DNA from: Dactylosporangium siamense
GTDB taxonomy: Bacteria > Actinomycetota > Actinomycetes > Mycobacteriales > Micromonosporaceae
Direction of reading: 5' to 3'
DNA: 64,000 nt
NCBI RefSeq assembly: GCF_016862795.1
Contig: NZ_BONQ01000076.1
Span: 18,131-82,130 of the forward strand
Part shown: piece by piece, positions 16,155 through 24,929 of the stretch
Layout of the letters: the number at the start of each line of letters is the position of its first letter
Position numbering within the stretch: position 1 is the stretch's first letter
Program-made: the position numbers and the translations under genes
The notes under the pieces: model-generated
Databases searched by the model: none
Told to the model about the DNA's origin: nothing
Seen by the model: only the letters and a program-made list of their open reading frames with translations

Positions 16155-16765
16155 GGCTTGCGGGCCACAGTCACAAACTCGTTGTAGGTGAAGACCTTGC
16201 CGGTCGGGCGCGGGAACGGGAACGAGAACTGCCGGTCCAGCGTGAGCCCGAGATCGGTGCAGATCTTGCCGACCTCGTCGAAGCCGGAGAACCGGACGTG
16301 GGTGGCGTCGCTGGCGTAGCCGCGCTCCTGCGGCGTGATGAAGACCGCCCGCCCACCCGAGCGCAGGAACGGCAGGTAGGAGGAGATGATCTCCTTGGCC
16401 TGCTCTTCCTCGACGTGCTCGATCAGGTGCGCGCCGAGGATCGCGTCGAAGCGCCCAGGGGTGGCGTATTCGGACTTGAAGAAGTCCTCGATGGTGAACG
16501 CGGTGAGCCCGGCCGCCCGGCAGGCGGTGATCGAGGTCGCGTTGTGGTCCACGCCCACGCCGTTGCCGTCGAGGTGCGCGAGGTTGCGGCCGATGCCGCA
16601 GCCGACGTCGAGGGTGAAACCGAGGTCGAGCCGGCGGATGTTCCACCGGTAGGGGGCCTGCACGTTCAGTGCCCGCTTCCACCCCGCGTCGCTCAGGCGC
16701 TGCAGGCGGTCCGTGTAGTCGACGCCATCGGTCGTGCCTCCGGATGCCTTCACGGACTCACTCAC
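16151..16765 (-). CDS. SAM-dependent methyltransferase, class I
   Basis: The protein has 204 residues from GTG 16765 with a GGGGG-type ribosome site. Motif I is 'LDVGCGIGRNLAHLD' (about residues 52-66), followed by 'GVGVDHNATSI' and 'FDAILGAHLIEHVEEEQA', the normal order of a Rossmann methyltransferase. The substrate cannot be read from sequence. Its coupled neighbour is an RmlC-type epimerase, so a nucleotide sugar or glycan is a reasonable guess. It is divergent from the DUF2304/glycosyltransferase operon across a 458-base gap. Confidence 0.85.
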   Translation of the reverse strand: MSESVKASGGTTDGVDYTDRLQRLSDAGWKRALNVQAPYRWNIRRLDLGFTLDVGCGIGRNLAHLDGNGVGVDHNATSITACRAAGLTAFTIEDFFKSEYATPGRFDAILGAHLIEHVEEEQAKEIISSYLPFLRSGGRAVFITPQERGYASDATHVRFSGFDEVGKICTDLGLTLDRQFSFPFPRPTGKVFTYNEFVTVARKP

Positions 16766-17223
16766 CGCGTCCCCCTGTCAGGCCGTTGCTTCACCCGTAG
16801 CAAGTGTGCGAATTCACCCGCCGGATGAAGCAGGGTGAGGCGTTCCGCTCAGGAAGAGTAGTACGTGAGCAGGGTTCGGTCCACCTGCGCAGACCCACCG
16901 GGTGATTACTGAGCGTATCGGCTGCCCGGATGACGGTCCCGCCGGGGCGGGTGATGCCGGAGTGTGGTCGAGCGGGGGCGGGTCAGCTCAGGTACGTGCT
17001 CTAGACTCCCCACCTCGTGGGAGCCCTTGTCGCCGGCGGTGCCAGACGCGCCAGCGTGTCATTACGGTGGGCGAGCTGATCAATTCCGGCAATCCGGACA
17101 ATCTACCGCCAGGAGTGAGTGCAGCGCGGTCCTCGGCCGGATTTTCCCGGTGTGAGAACGGCATGGGATGCTGACCGCAGCGCTGCCGAATCGGGGCAAC
17201 TCCGGCCTTAGAAGGGGACCGGC
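16766..17223. other. Divergent intergenic region, glycan genes
   Basis: This 458-base gap separates two divergent operons and should hold both promoters. I see no convincing open frame, inverted repeat or -35/-10 pair that I would defend. A ribosome site (GAAGGGGA) precedes the DUF2304 start. Confidence 0.4.
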
Positions 17224-17571
17224 ATGAAACTGACCATCGTCACCGGGTTGACCGCGCTCGCGGCACTCGGCTTCATGATCGAACTGTTGCGAAGACGTCA
17301 GCTCCAGGAGAAGTACGCGATTCTCTGGCTCGGCGTCAGTTTCGTGGTGCTGCCGCTCGGGTTCTTCCCGACGCTCGCTGACTCGGTGGTGAAGTCCATC
17401 GGTATCGCGTCCGGCGTCAGCCTGGTGCTCTTCCTCGGCATCGTCTTCCTGCTGCTCGTGTGCGTGCACCTGAGCTGGGAAGTCAGCCGTCTCGAGGAGG
17501 AGACCAGGACGCTCGCGGAAGACATGGCGCTGCTTCGGGCCGAGCGGGAGCGCAGCAATGATCAACGGTAA
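17224..17571 (+). CDS. DUF2304 membrane protein
   Basis: The protein has 115 residues with three hydrophobic segments (about residues 3-18, 35-50 and 62-84) and a basic loop 'RRRQLQEKYAILWL' that is typical of DUF2304. The C-terminal 30 residues form a Glu/Arg-rich, coiled-coil-like helix. DUF2304 proteins are usually encoded beside dolichol-phosphate-mannose-synthase-like glycosyltransferases, and here it overlaps one by 14 bases. It probably anchors or assists that enzyme at the membrane; this role is inferred from context. Confidence 0.88.
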   Translation: MKLTIVTGLTALAALGFMIELLRRRQLQEKYAILWLGVSFVVLPLGFFPTLADSVVKSIGIASGVSLVLFLGIVFLLLVCVHLSWEVSRLEEETRTLAEDMALLRAERERSNDQR

Positions 17572-18259
17572 GCGCGTGCTCATCATCATCCCGGCCTGGA
17601 ACGAGTCGGGCTCGATCGCGGATGTTGTCGCCGAGGTCAGGGGCGAGCTGCCGGGCGTCTCGGTGATCGTCGTCGACGACGGCTCCACCGACGACACCTC
17701 GATGCGGGCCGCGGACGCCGGTGCGATCGTCGCGCGGCTGCCCTACAACCTCGGCGTCGGCGGCGCGATGCGCACCGGCTACCGCTACGCCCGTGACCAC
17801 GGTTTCGACGTGGCGATCCAGGTGGACGCCGACGGCCAGCACGACCCGCGGTACATCCCGAAGCTCGTGGACGCGCTCGACGACCACGACCTCGTCATCG
17901 GCGCCCGGTTCGCCGGCGAGGGCGGGTATGCGGTCAAGGGCCCCCGGAAATGGGCGATGAAGCTGCTGTCGCGGGTGATTTCCCGGCTGGCCCGCACCCG
18001 GCTCACCGACACCACGTCGGGGCACCGCGCCTGCAACCGCCGGCTCATCGAGCTGTTCGCCAACTGGTATCCGGCCGAGTACCTCGGGGACACCATCGAA
18101 GTCCTGGTGCGGACGGCCCGGATGAAGTACAAGATCACTCAGATTCCGGTGGCCATGCGGCCACGCATGGCAGGCACTCCGAGCAACTCGCCGGTCAAGG
18201 CGTCGATCTATCTCGCCCGTGCCGGCATGGTCCTACTGCTTGCGCTGATCCGTGCCTGA
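17558..18259 (+). CDS. GT2 glycosyltransferase, polyprenyl-phosphate sugar synthase-like
   Basis: The protein has 233 residues. The N-terminal GT-A fold shows 'IIIPAWNESGSI', 'VIVVDDGSTDDT' and 'QVDADGQHDP', the nucleotide and metal sites of dolichyl-phosphate mannose synthase relatives. 'TSGHRACNRRLIELF' and a C-terminal hydrophobic stretch ('LARAGMVLLLALI') follow. It would move a sugar from a nucleotide donor to a polyprenyl phosphate on the inner face of the membrane, supplying membrane-embedded transferases such as those encoded next. The sugar is not evident. It is translationally coupled to the DUF2304 gene. Confidence 0.85.
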   Translation: MINGKRVLIIIPAWNESGSIADVVAEVRGELPGVSVIVVDDGSTDDTSMRAADAGAIVARLPYNLGVGGAMRTGYRYARDHGFDVAIQVDADGQHDPRYIPKLVDALDDHDLVIGARFAGEGGYAVKGPRKWAMKLLSRVISRLARTRLTDTTSGHRACNRRLIELFANWYPAEYLGDTIEVLVRTARMKYKITQIPVAMRPRMAGTPSNSPVKASIYLARAGMVLLLALIRA

Positions 18260-18386
18260 ACTGCGTGGATTGATCCGCCAGGGCAGCCCGAAAATTCCGA
18301 CCTGTGTAGCATCCCAATAGACCCGAGCTCGAACGTCGAACCGGTCTGCCACGCGGCTGCGTCGGTTTTCTTCCGTGGAGATCCAC

Positions 18387-20420
18387 TTGACCACCGTTGT
18401 CAACACGGACGCGAAGGTACCCCCCTCGAGGTCGGCACCTCGTCGTCCGCCCGTGCTCTCCTGGGTTGGGGCCTTCGCCCTGGCCTGGGTCATCCCCCTC
18501 GTCTCGTACCTCATCGGCGTCGCCTTCGTGGTCCCAGTCCTCGTCGTCGTCGGCGTCATGAGCCTCCAGCGAGGTGCATCTGGGTTCTTCGACCGGCTGG
18601 TCATGAGCATCGCGCAGCTCATCGGTGCGGTCTGCGTCGCCGGCCTGTTGTTCTCGGTCTGGCCCTGGCACCTGCACCCGGTCGCGATGGGTGGCTTCGC
18701 GCTCACCCTGCTCGTCGCGATCGCCGCGGCCACCGGCCGCCGACCGACGCTGCCGAGGCGCTGGCGCAGCCGCGACTCCGTGCTGGCGCTGGTGTTCGGC
18801 GTGGTGGTGGTGCTCACCTATGAGCCGTTCGTCATCCGTGACCTCGGCGGCAGGCTCGGTGTCTTCATGCCGGGCGAGGACTTCTCGCGCCACTACCTGA
18901 TCTTCGACATGATCGGCGCCCTCGGCGGCTACGCCTTCATGTTCCCGAACGACACCGCTCGCTTCATGCCCGACCAGCTCGACGTGGGCATCCGCAACTA
19001 CCCGCAGGGCGCGCACTTCATCTACGCCGTTCTCGACCGGTTCATCCGATCCGCGGACCACAACGCGGACGGCGTGACGATGATCAACGTGCTGGTGTGG
19101 TTGCACATCGCGATGTTCGCCTTCTTCGGGCTCGCGATGCTGTGGACCGCGCGGCGGATCGCCGGGGCCGGCGTGAGCCCGGTGCAGCTGCTGCCCGTCC
19201 TCGGTCTGGTCGGCGCGTGGGTCTACTTCGGTGACCCGATCACCATCTTCGTGCGAGGCTTTCCGAACCAGCTGATGGGCATCGCGCTCTGCGCGATCCT
19301 GACCGGTATCGTCGCCCGCCCGTTGACCCATCGGGTCGAGCAGATCGTGGCCGTCGCGCTCCTGCTGGTCGGGATCTCGTTCAACTATCACCTGTACCTG
19401 CCCTACGCCTTGACGATCGCCGCGTTCTGGGCCTGGCGGGTGAAGCTGTGGCGCAACCCGCTGGGCTACCTGGCCGCCGCGCTCATGGCCGGCCCGCTCG
19501 CCGTCACGCCGTTCCTGAACCTCTACGCCACGACCGGTTATCAGCTGACCCGTCCCGGCACCGCGGAGGTGAACGACCGGCCGGCCGCCTTCGTGATCTT
19601 CGTGTTGGCGGTGATCGCGATCGTCGCCGGCCGGCGGGGGCTGCGGTCACCCGCTCGCCGGGCGAACGCGATCGCGCTCGGCACCGCGCTGGGGATCGTC
19701 GTCGTCCTCGGGACCTATCAGATCGCCACGCTCGGCGGCGTCATCTACTACTTCGAGAAGACGCTGCACCTGCTGCTGATCGTCGGGTTGGTCTCGCTCG
19801 GCGGGCTGGCGCGGCTGCTTCCCCGCGGCAAACCCCAGCACCCGTTCCTGCGTCAGGCCGTGGCGGGCGTCGCGGTCATCCTGCCGCTGATCATGTTCAT
19901 CGGCGTCGCCGGCGGTAAGCACCACACGATCAAGTTCCACAGCCCCGGGCTGCGGCTGGCACTCGGGTGGTACAAGGGCTCACCGGACGGCGCACGGGAC
20001 GCGATCCTGATGACCAGGATGTATCCCGACGCGGGCGGGGCGATCAACGTCGACCTCATGAGCACGCCGTTCCGCAACTGGTATGCCACCGTCTACGCCT
20101 CGACGATGCAGCGCAACTACCGGTATGGCCACGACTGGTACCTGTGGCACGGCGTGCCGCAGACCGACGGCTGGACCATCGAAGACTTCGAGGACATGGT
20201 CAAGAAGAGCCCGGTCAAGGTTCGCCTGTATGTGTTCGACCCGGCCGCGTCCTTCCTGGTGATCCACAAGGAGCACCCTGAGCTGCGGATCCAACCCGAC
20301 GTGCGGGGCCCGTCCTACGGTGAGGCCGGGGCGATGACGAACATCGAGGCCGCCGAGTTCCTCAAGAAGAAGTACCCGGACAAGGTCGAGGTCGTGTACG
20401 CGGTCCCACCGGATCGCTGA
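18387..20420 (+). CDS. Large polytopic membrane protein, possible GT-C glycosyltransferase
   Basis: I prefer TTG at 18387 (677 residues) because GGAG lies six bases upstream; GTG at 18375 is the alternative. There are about a dozen hydrophobic segments up to residue 510, then a soluble C-terminal region of about 150 residues. After the fourth or so helix comes an outward loop with 'MPGEDFSRHYLIFDMIG' and 'NYPQGAHFIYAVLDRF'; acidic residues in a first large loop are typical of GT-C enzymes that use polyprenyl-phosphate sugars. The preceding genes would make such a donor. It is related in motif order to the protein at 20832-22778. The enzyme role is inferred. Confidence 0.6.
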   Translation: MTTVVNTDAKVPPSRSAPRRPPVLSWVGAFALAWVIPLVSYLIGVAFVVPVLVVVGVMSLQRGASGFFDRLVMSIAQLIGAVCVAGLLFSVWPWHLHPVAMGGFALTLLVAIAAATGRRPTLPRRWRSRDSVLALVFGVVVVLTYEPFVIRDLGGRLGVFMPGEDFSRHYLIFDMIGALGGYAFMFPNDTARFMPDQLDVGIRNYPQGAHFIYAVLDRFIRSADHNADGVTMINVLVWLHIAMFAFFGLAMLWTARRIAGAGVSPVQLLPVLGLVGAWVYFGDPITIFVRGFPNQLMGIALCAILTGIVARPLTHRVEQIVAVALLLVGISFNYHLYLPYALTIAAFWAWRVKLWRNPLGYLAAALMAGPLAVTPFLNLYATTGYQLTRPGTAEVNDRPAAFVIFVLAVIAIVAGRRGLRSPARRANAIALGTALGIVVVLGTYQIATLGGVIYYFEKTLHLLLIVGLVSLGGLARLLPRGKPQHPFLRQAVAGVAVILPLIMFIGVAGGKHHTIKFHSPGLRLALGWYKGSPDGARDAILMTRMYPDAGGAINVDLMSTPFRNWYATVYASTMQRNYRYGHDWYLWHGVPQTDGWTIEDFEDMVKKSPVKVRLYVFDPAASFLVIHKEHPELRIQPDVRGPSYGEAGAMTNIEAAEFLKKKYPDKVEVVYAVPPDR

Positions 20421-20432
20421 CCCACCGACCGG

Positions 20433-20476
20433 AAACGCAGAAGCGCCGCGGGGTATCCCGGGGCGCTTCTGCGTTT
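20433..20476 (+). terminator. Strong hairpin terminator after membrane protein
   Basis: AAACGCAGAAGCGCC (20433-20447) pairs with GGCGCTTCTGCGTTT (20462-20476), a perfect 15-bp stem, 12 bases after the stop codon. The stem ends in A and T runs, so it can work in both directions. Beyond it, 20477-20831 has no gene that I can support; CGTTTGT-ATG-ACAAACG (20472-20488) is a palindrome overlapping its right arm. Confidence 0.85.
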
Positions 20477-20831
20477 GTATGACAAACGTTCATATGACAG
20501 ACGCACTCACCCGAACGGGTACATGCCCCGCGTCCGGCAGCCGGTTGCGAAACGCTTCGACCTGCGCGGATACGAGCGCTCCGGCGAATGTCCTCACCCT
20601 CGCACCCAACGGATCGGGTGATGGGGACCCGAGTTGCCCACGCGGGAACAGAGCGCCGTCCACACTCAGAGATGCGGCCATCGCTTGATCTCTCCTTCGT
20701 TACTTCGTCGTTCCGAAGGATCCAGCGGTGGCCGTTCCCATCACCACATCACGCCCAAAAGCGGGCGAGTCGCACACCTGCGACCCGATCCAGTTCGGGA
20801 TGACGGATGGCTCAGCAGGAGGACGTCGTCG

Positions 20832-22778
20832 ATGTCGACCATGCAATCACTACGTACGGTCCGCGAGGCCGAGCCGGCCGAGCGCATCGGGCGGCCGTGG
20901 GCCGGGTTGGCGGCGCTGACCGCCGGCGCCTGGCTGGTGCCCGTCGCCGCCTACCTGCTCCACGTAGCCGTCCTGCTGCCGCTGGTCATCCTGTTCGCCA
21001 CGGCGAGCCTGGTGCGCGGCGGGCGCACCCTGCTCGACCGGCTGATGATCACCCTGGGCCTGCTGTTCGGTCTGACCTGCGCCGGTGGCCTGGTGCTGTC
21101 GTACTGGCCGTTCGGGCTGCACCCGGTCGCCGTCGCCGGCACCTGCCTGACTGCCCTGATCGCCGCCGCGGCCGTCAGCGGGCGCCGGCCGAACCTGCCC
21201 CGGCCGGCCCTGAGTGACCTCGTCCCGCTGTTGGGCGGGGCCGCCGTCGGCGCGGTCCTGTTCTACCCGCTGGTGCGCGACGGTGAGGTGCGCCGGCTGG
21301 CCACCGCGACCTGGGGCGAGGACTTCGCCCGGCACGCGAACCTGTACAACGCCATCGACATCACCGGCGGCTACCTCTTCACGCGCTGGGACGCCGCGGC
21401 CCAGCAGGTCTACGAAGGCATGATCCTCTACCCGCAGGGCAGCCACTTCCTGGACGCGCTGCTCGACAACTTCCTGCGGTCGGACACGACGGCGACCGTC
21501 GGCATGGCCACGATCAACCACTTCTGGGCCTTCACCGTCGGGTGGTACGCCCTCTTCGTGCTGATCGCCAGTTGGTCGGCCCAGTGGATCGGCGCGTCCA
21601 GCCTGACGCTCGGTCGCCGCCTCGCGCTCACCGCGTTCATCGTCGCGATGAGCACCACGACCGACCTGATGGAAGCCTTCATCACCGGGCACACCAGCGA
21701 GGTCGCCGGGCTCTGCCTGATCCTGCTGCTCGTCGCCGTGCTGGCCCGGCCGACCCAGCGCACCGGACAGCAACTGCTCCTGGTCGGCAGCCTGCTGGTC
21801 GCGCTCGGCTTCACCTACTACCTGTTCCTGCCGGCAGCCGGCCTGGCCACCGCGTTCTGGCTGGTGCGCGCCCGCCGCCGGATCCGCCGCCGGCCGATGA
21901 CGCTCCTTGTCGTCGGCCTGTGCACCGCGGTGCTGGCCCCGCTGCCGACCGTCCTGGGCCTGCTCGTGGCGAAGCAGGGCGCCGCGCTCGGACTGGGCGG
22001 TGGGGTCATGCCGAGCATCGACGTCGGCATCGCCCTGTTCGCCGTCGTGGCCGGTGGGCTCATCGCCTCCCGTGGCTGGCGCAGCCCGGTCTGGCAGATG
22101 TTCGCGCTCTGCGTCGCCTCCGTCGGCGTGCTGAGCATCGGGCTGTTCACCACCCACGCGGTCCAACCGGACGACAACCTGGGCGGGGGCGCGTACTACG
22201 CGACGAAGACCCTGCACCTGCTCGTGGTCCTGCTCATCGTCGGTTGCGGCGTGGCGACCCGCGTCCTGGCCCGGCCGGCCGCCGGTCGGCGACGGCAGCC
22301 ATTCCGGCAGGGCCTGCCGGGCACCATCGCCGGCGCGGGCGCCGCCGTTGCCGTGCTGGCCGCGGTCGGCCTGGTCGCCGGGGACTCGCCCGTGGTCACG
22401 CGGGGCAACAGCACATACATCCGTGCCTGGGTGCACAGCGACGGGCGCCGCGACCAGGTCGCCAAGGACATCCTGCACGGGGTGGGGACTGATCCGGCCG
22501 ACCGTGCGGTGCCCACGTACTTCATGGACGAGGAGCCCTACCGCGGCTACCTGCTGACCGTGTTCGGCTCGACCCTGGCCGGCACCGCCGGACAGACCGC
22601 CTTCGGCCTCTACGGGCGGCACGACTTCACGAGCCAGGCTCAGGCCGAGGCCATGATCCGGGGGACCACCGGCAGGATCCGGCTGGTCACCACCTCGACG
22701 TCGATGGAGGAGCCGGCCGCGCAGCTCAAGGCGGAGTACCCGGACCGGGACATCGTGGTCGTGCACAAGCGCTGGTGA
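20832..22778 (+). CDS. Large polytopic membrane protein, paralogue of upstream gene
   Basis: The protein has 648 residues from ATG 20832 with AGGAGG nine bases upstream; the open frame further upstream to 20634 has no protein character. The build matches the previous membrane gene: about twelve helices, a large early loop with 'TWGEDFARHANLYNAIDITG' and 'YPQGSHFLDALLDNFLRS', and a soluble tail. The shared E-D-F-x-R-H and YPQGxHF elements strongly suggest common function, perhaps transfer of lipid-linked sugars outside the cell. The terminator between the two genes implies separate transcription. GT-C membership is my inference. Confidence 0.6.
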   Translation: MSTMQSLRTVREAEPAERIGRPWAGLAALTAGAWLVPVAAYLLHVAVLLPLVILFATASLVRGGRTLLDRLMITLGLLFGLTCAGGLVLSYWPFGLHPVAVAGTCLTALIAAAAVSGRRPNLPRPALSDLVPLLGGAAVGAVLFYPLVRDGEVRRLATATWGEDFARHANLYNAIDITGGYLFTRWDAAAQQVYEGMILYPQGSHFLDALLDNFLRSDTTATVGMATINHFWAFTVGWYALFVLIASWSAQWIGASSLTLGRRLALTAFIVAMSTTTDLMEAFITGHTSEVAGLCLILLLVAVLARPTQRTGQQLLLVGSLLVALGFTYYLFLPAAGLATAFWLVRARRRIRRRPMTLLVVGLCTAVLAPLPTVLGLLVAKQGAALGLGGGVMPSIDVGIALFAVVAGGLIASRGWRSPVWQMFALCVASVGVLSIGLFTTHAVQPDDNLGGGAYYATKTLHLLVVLLIVGCGVATRVLARPAAGRRRQPFRQGLPGTIAGAGAAVAVLAAVGLVAGDSPVVTRGNSTYIRAWVHSDGRRDQVAKDILHGVGTDPADRAVPTYFMDEEPYRGYLLTVFGSTLAGTAGQTAFGLYGRHDFTSQAQAEAMIRGTTGRIRLVTTSTSMEEPAAQLKAEYPDRDIVVVHKRW

Positions 22779-22887
22779 ATGCCCCGCGGCGGCCGGGTGT
22801 TCTGCGAAGGCTTGACAGAAAAAGTTTGAAATTGTGGCAACGCGAGCGGATCTCTGTGCCATTTCGGGCATCGATGGGGCTTGAAGC

Positions 22888-22917
22888 TTGACGCCTCTCG
22901 CACGTTCTGTTCAATAT
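22888..22917 (+). promoter_or_regulatory. Candidate promoter for GH43-GH92 operon
   Basis: TTGACG (22888-22893) and CAATAT (22912-22917) are 18 bases apart in a stretch much richer in A+T than its surroundings, about 95 bases before the GH43 start. A second TTGACA at 22812-22817 lies upstream without a clear -10 partner. Confidence 0.5.
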
Positions 22918-23009
22918 TTACGGAACATGTGCGATCCGGTGCCGCCCCTGCTGCCGGCGCACGATCCGTCATCGCGCCCGCCAGCGCGTCACCATCGGAG
23001 CCGCCACCG

Positions 23010-24929
23010 ATGTCCACTGCAGCCAGACGCCTTGCCGCCGTAGCCGCCGCCGCGCTCCTCGGCAGCGTGCTCGCGCCCGGTGCCGCAACCGCCGCCATCC
23101 CGGACTACACCACCGCCGAGGCAGGCAACCCGATCGTCGACGGGTGGTACGCCGACCCCGACGTGGCCGTGTACAACAACACGTTCTGGGTCTACCCGAC
23201 GACGTCGAAGGGGTACTCGGAGCAGACCTACCTGGACGCGTTCTCCTCGACGGACCTGGTCAACTGGACCAGGCATCCCAACGTGCTGACCAAGGCGAAC
23301 GTGTCCTGGGCCAGCTCCGCGATGTGGGCGCCGGCGCCGATCCAGCGCAACGGCAGGTACTACCTGTACTTCGCCGCCAACGACATCCAGAACAACTCCG
23401 CGCTCGGCGGGATCGGGGTCGCCGTCGCCGACAACCCGGCGGGACCCTACCGGGACGCGATCGGCCGGCCGCTGATCGGGCAGTTCTACAACGGTGCGCA
23501 GCCGATCGACCAGGACGTCTTCATCGACGACGACGGTCAGGCGTACATCTACTACGGCGGCTGGAGCCACGCGAACGTGGCCAAGCTCAACGCGGACATG
23601 ACCAGCCTGGGGACGTTCAGCGACGGCAGCACGTTCAAGGAGATCACGCCGTCGGGATACGTCGAAGGCCCGCAGATGTTCAAGCGCAACGGCAAGTACT
23701 ACCTGATGTGGTCCGAGGGAGGCTGGACCGGCCCGGACTACTCGGTGTCCTACGCGATGTCGAACTCGCCGACCGGGCCGTTCACCAAGCTCGACAAGGT
23801 GCTCACGCAGGACCCGACGGTCGCCAAGGGCTCGGGGCACAACTCGGTGATCAACGTGCCGGGCACCGACACCTGGTACATCCTCTACCACCGGCGACCC
23901 CTCGCGGAGACGGACGGCAACCACCGGCAGCTCGCCTACGACCGGATGACGTTCAACGCCGACGGCACGATCCAGCGGATCACGATGCGGGTGAAGGACA
24001 ACTTCGCCGACAACAACGCGCTGGGCTGGAAGACGTACGGCGGCGCCTGGAGCACCTCGGGTGGCAGGTACGTGGCCGGCAACTCGCTGGGCGGCAAGGC
24101 GCAGCTGGACACCAACTTCGGTGACTTCTCCTACGACGCCGACGTCACGGTGACGAGCGGCGGCGGCGACGCGGGCCTCACGTTCCGCGTCAGCAACGCC
24201 GCCAGCGGCACCGACAGCTACAACGGCTACTACGCGGGGATCAGCCCGGCCGGCCGGGTCGTCCTGGGCCGCGCCGCGAACAACTGGGCTTCTCTGGGCA
24301 CCGCGAACCTGACCGTCACCGCCGGCACCAGCTACCACCTGCGGGTCACCGCGATCGGATCGTCGATCAAGGTGTACGTGGACGACCTGACCAACCCGAA
24401 GATCAGCGTCACGGACGGCACCTTCGCCGCCGGCAGTGACGGGGTGCGGGTCTTCAACGCGGCCGCCACCTTCGACAACGTGGTGGTCGGGGCGCCGGTC
24501 GGCGCCGGGGTCAACGTGGCGCAGGGCCGGCCCGCGACCGGCAGCGCGGCCTGCGCGGCGTCGGAGGGGCCGGAGAAGGCCGTCAACGGCAGCGTGAGCG
24601 GCGGCAACTCCGACAAGTTCTGCTCGTCGGTCGCCGGCGCGTGGCTGCAGGTCGACCTCGGCAGCACCAGAAGCATCAGCCGGTTCGAGCTGGCGCACGC
24701 CCAGGCGGGCGGTGAGGCCGCGAGCATGAACACGAAGGCGTTCACGATCTCGGTGTCCAACGACGGCACGACCTGGACCCAGGCCGTGAACGTCACCGCC
24801 AACACCGCGGCGACCACCACCCACACCGTCAGCGGGGTCTCCGGCCGATACGTGCGGCTCAACGTCGGCACGCCGACGCAGACGACCGAGGTCGCCACCC
24901 GGATCTACGAGCTGCGGGTGTTCTCATGA
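23010..24929 (+). CDS. Secreted GH43-type glycosidase with C-terminal carbohydrate-binding domains
   Basis: The protein has 639 residues from ATG 23010, chosen because a clean signal peptide follows ('LAAVAAAALLGSVLAPGAA' then 'TAA'). Residues of about 30-330 form a five-bladed GH43 propeller with 'VDGWYADPDVAVYNN' (general base Asp), 'IDQDVFIDDDGQAYIYYGG' and 'GYVEGPQMFKRNGKYY' (acid Glu). Residues of about 340-510 look like a concanavalin-type domain, and the last 120 or so like an F5/8-type (CBM32) domain. It probably releases arabinose, xylose or related residues from plant polysaccharide outside the cell. It overlaps the GH92 gene (ATGA), so the two are co-translated. Confidence 0.85.
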   Translation: MSTAARRLAAVAAAALLGSVLAPGAATAAIPDYTTAEAGNPIVDGWYADPDVAVYNNTFWVYPTTSKGYSEQTYLDAFSSTDLVNWTRHPNVLTKANVSWASSAMWAPAPIQRNGRYYLYFAANDIQNNSALGGIGVAVADNPAGPYRDAIGRPLIGQFYNGAQPIDQDVFIDDDGQAYIYYGGWSHANVAKLNADMTSLGTFSDGSTFKEITPSGYVEGPQMFKRNGKYYLMWSEGGWTGPDYSVSYAMSNSPTGPFTKLDKVLTQDPTVAKGSGHNSVINVPGTDTWYILYHRRPLAETDGNHRQLAYDRMTFNADGTIQRITMRVKDNFADNNALGWKTYGGAWSTSGGRYVAGNSLGGKAQLDTNFGDFSYDADVTVTSGGGDAGLTFRVSNAASGTDSYNGYYAGISPAGRVVLGRAANNWASLGTANLTVTAGTSYHLRVTAIGSSIKVYVDDLTNPKISVTDGTFAAGSDGVRVFNAAATFDNVVVGAPVGAGVNVAQGRPATGSAACAASEGPEKAVNGSVSGGNSDKFCSSVAGAWLQVDLGSTRSISRFELAHAQAGGEAASMNTKAFTISVSNDGTTWTQAVNVTANTAATTTHTVSGVSGRYVRLNVGTPTQTTEVATRIYELRVFS

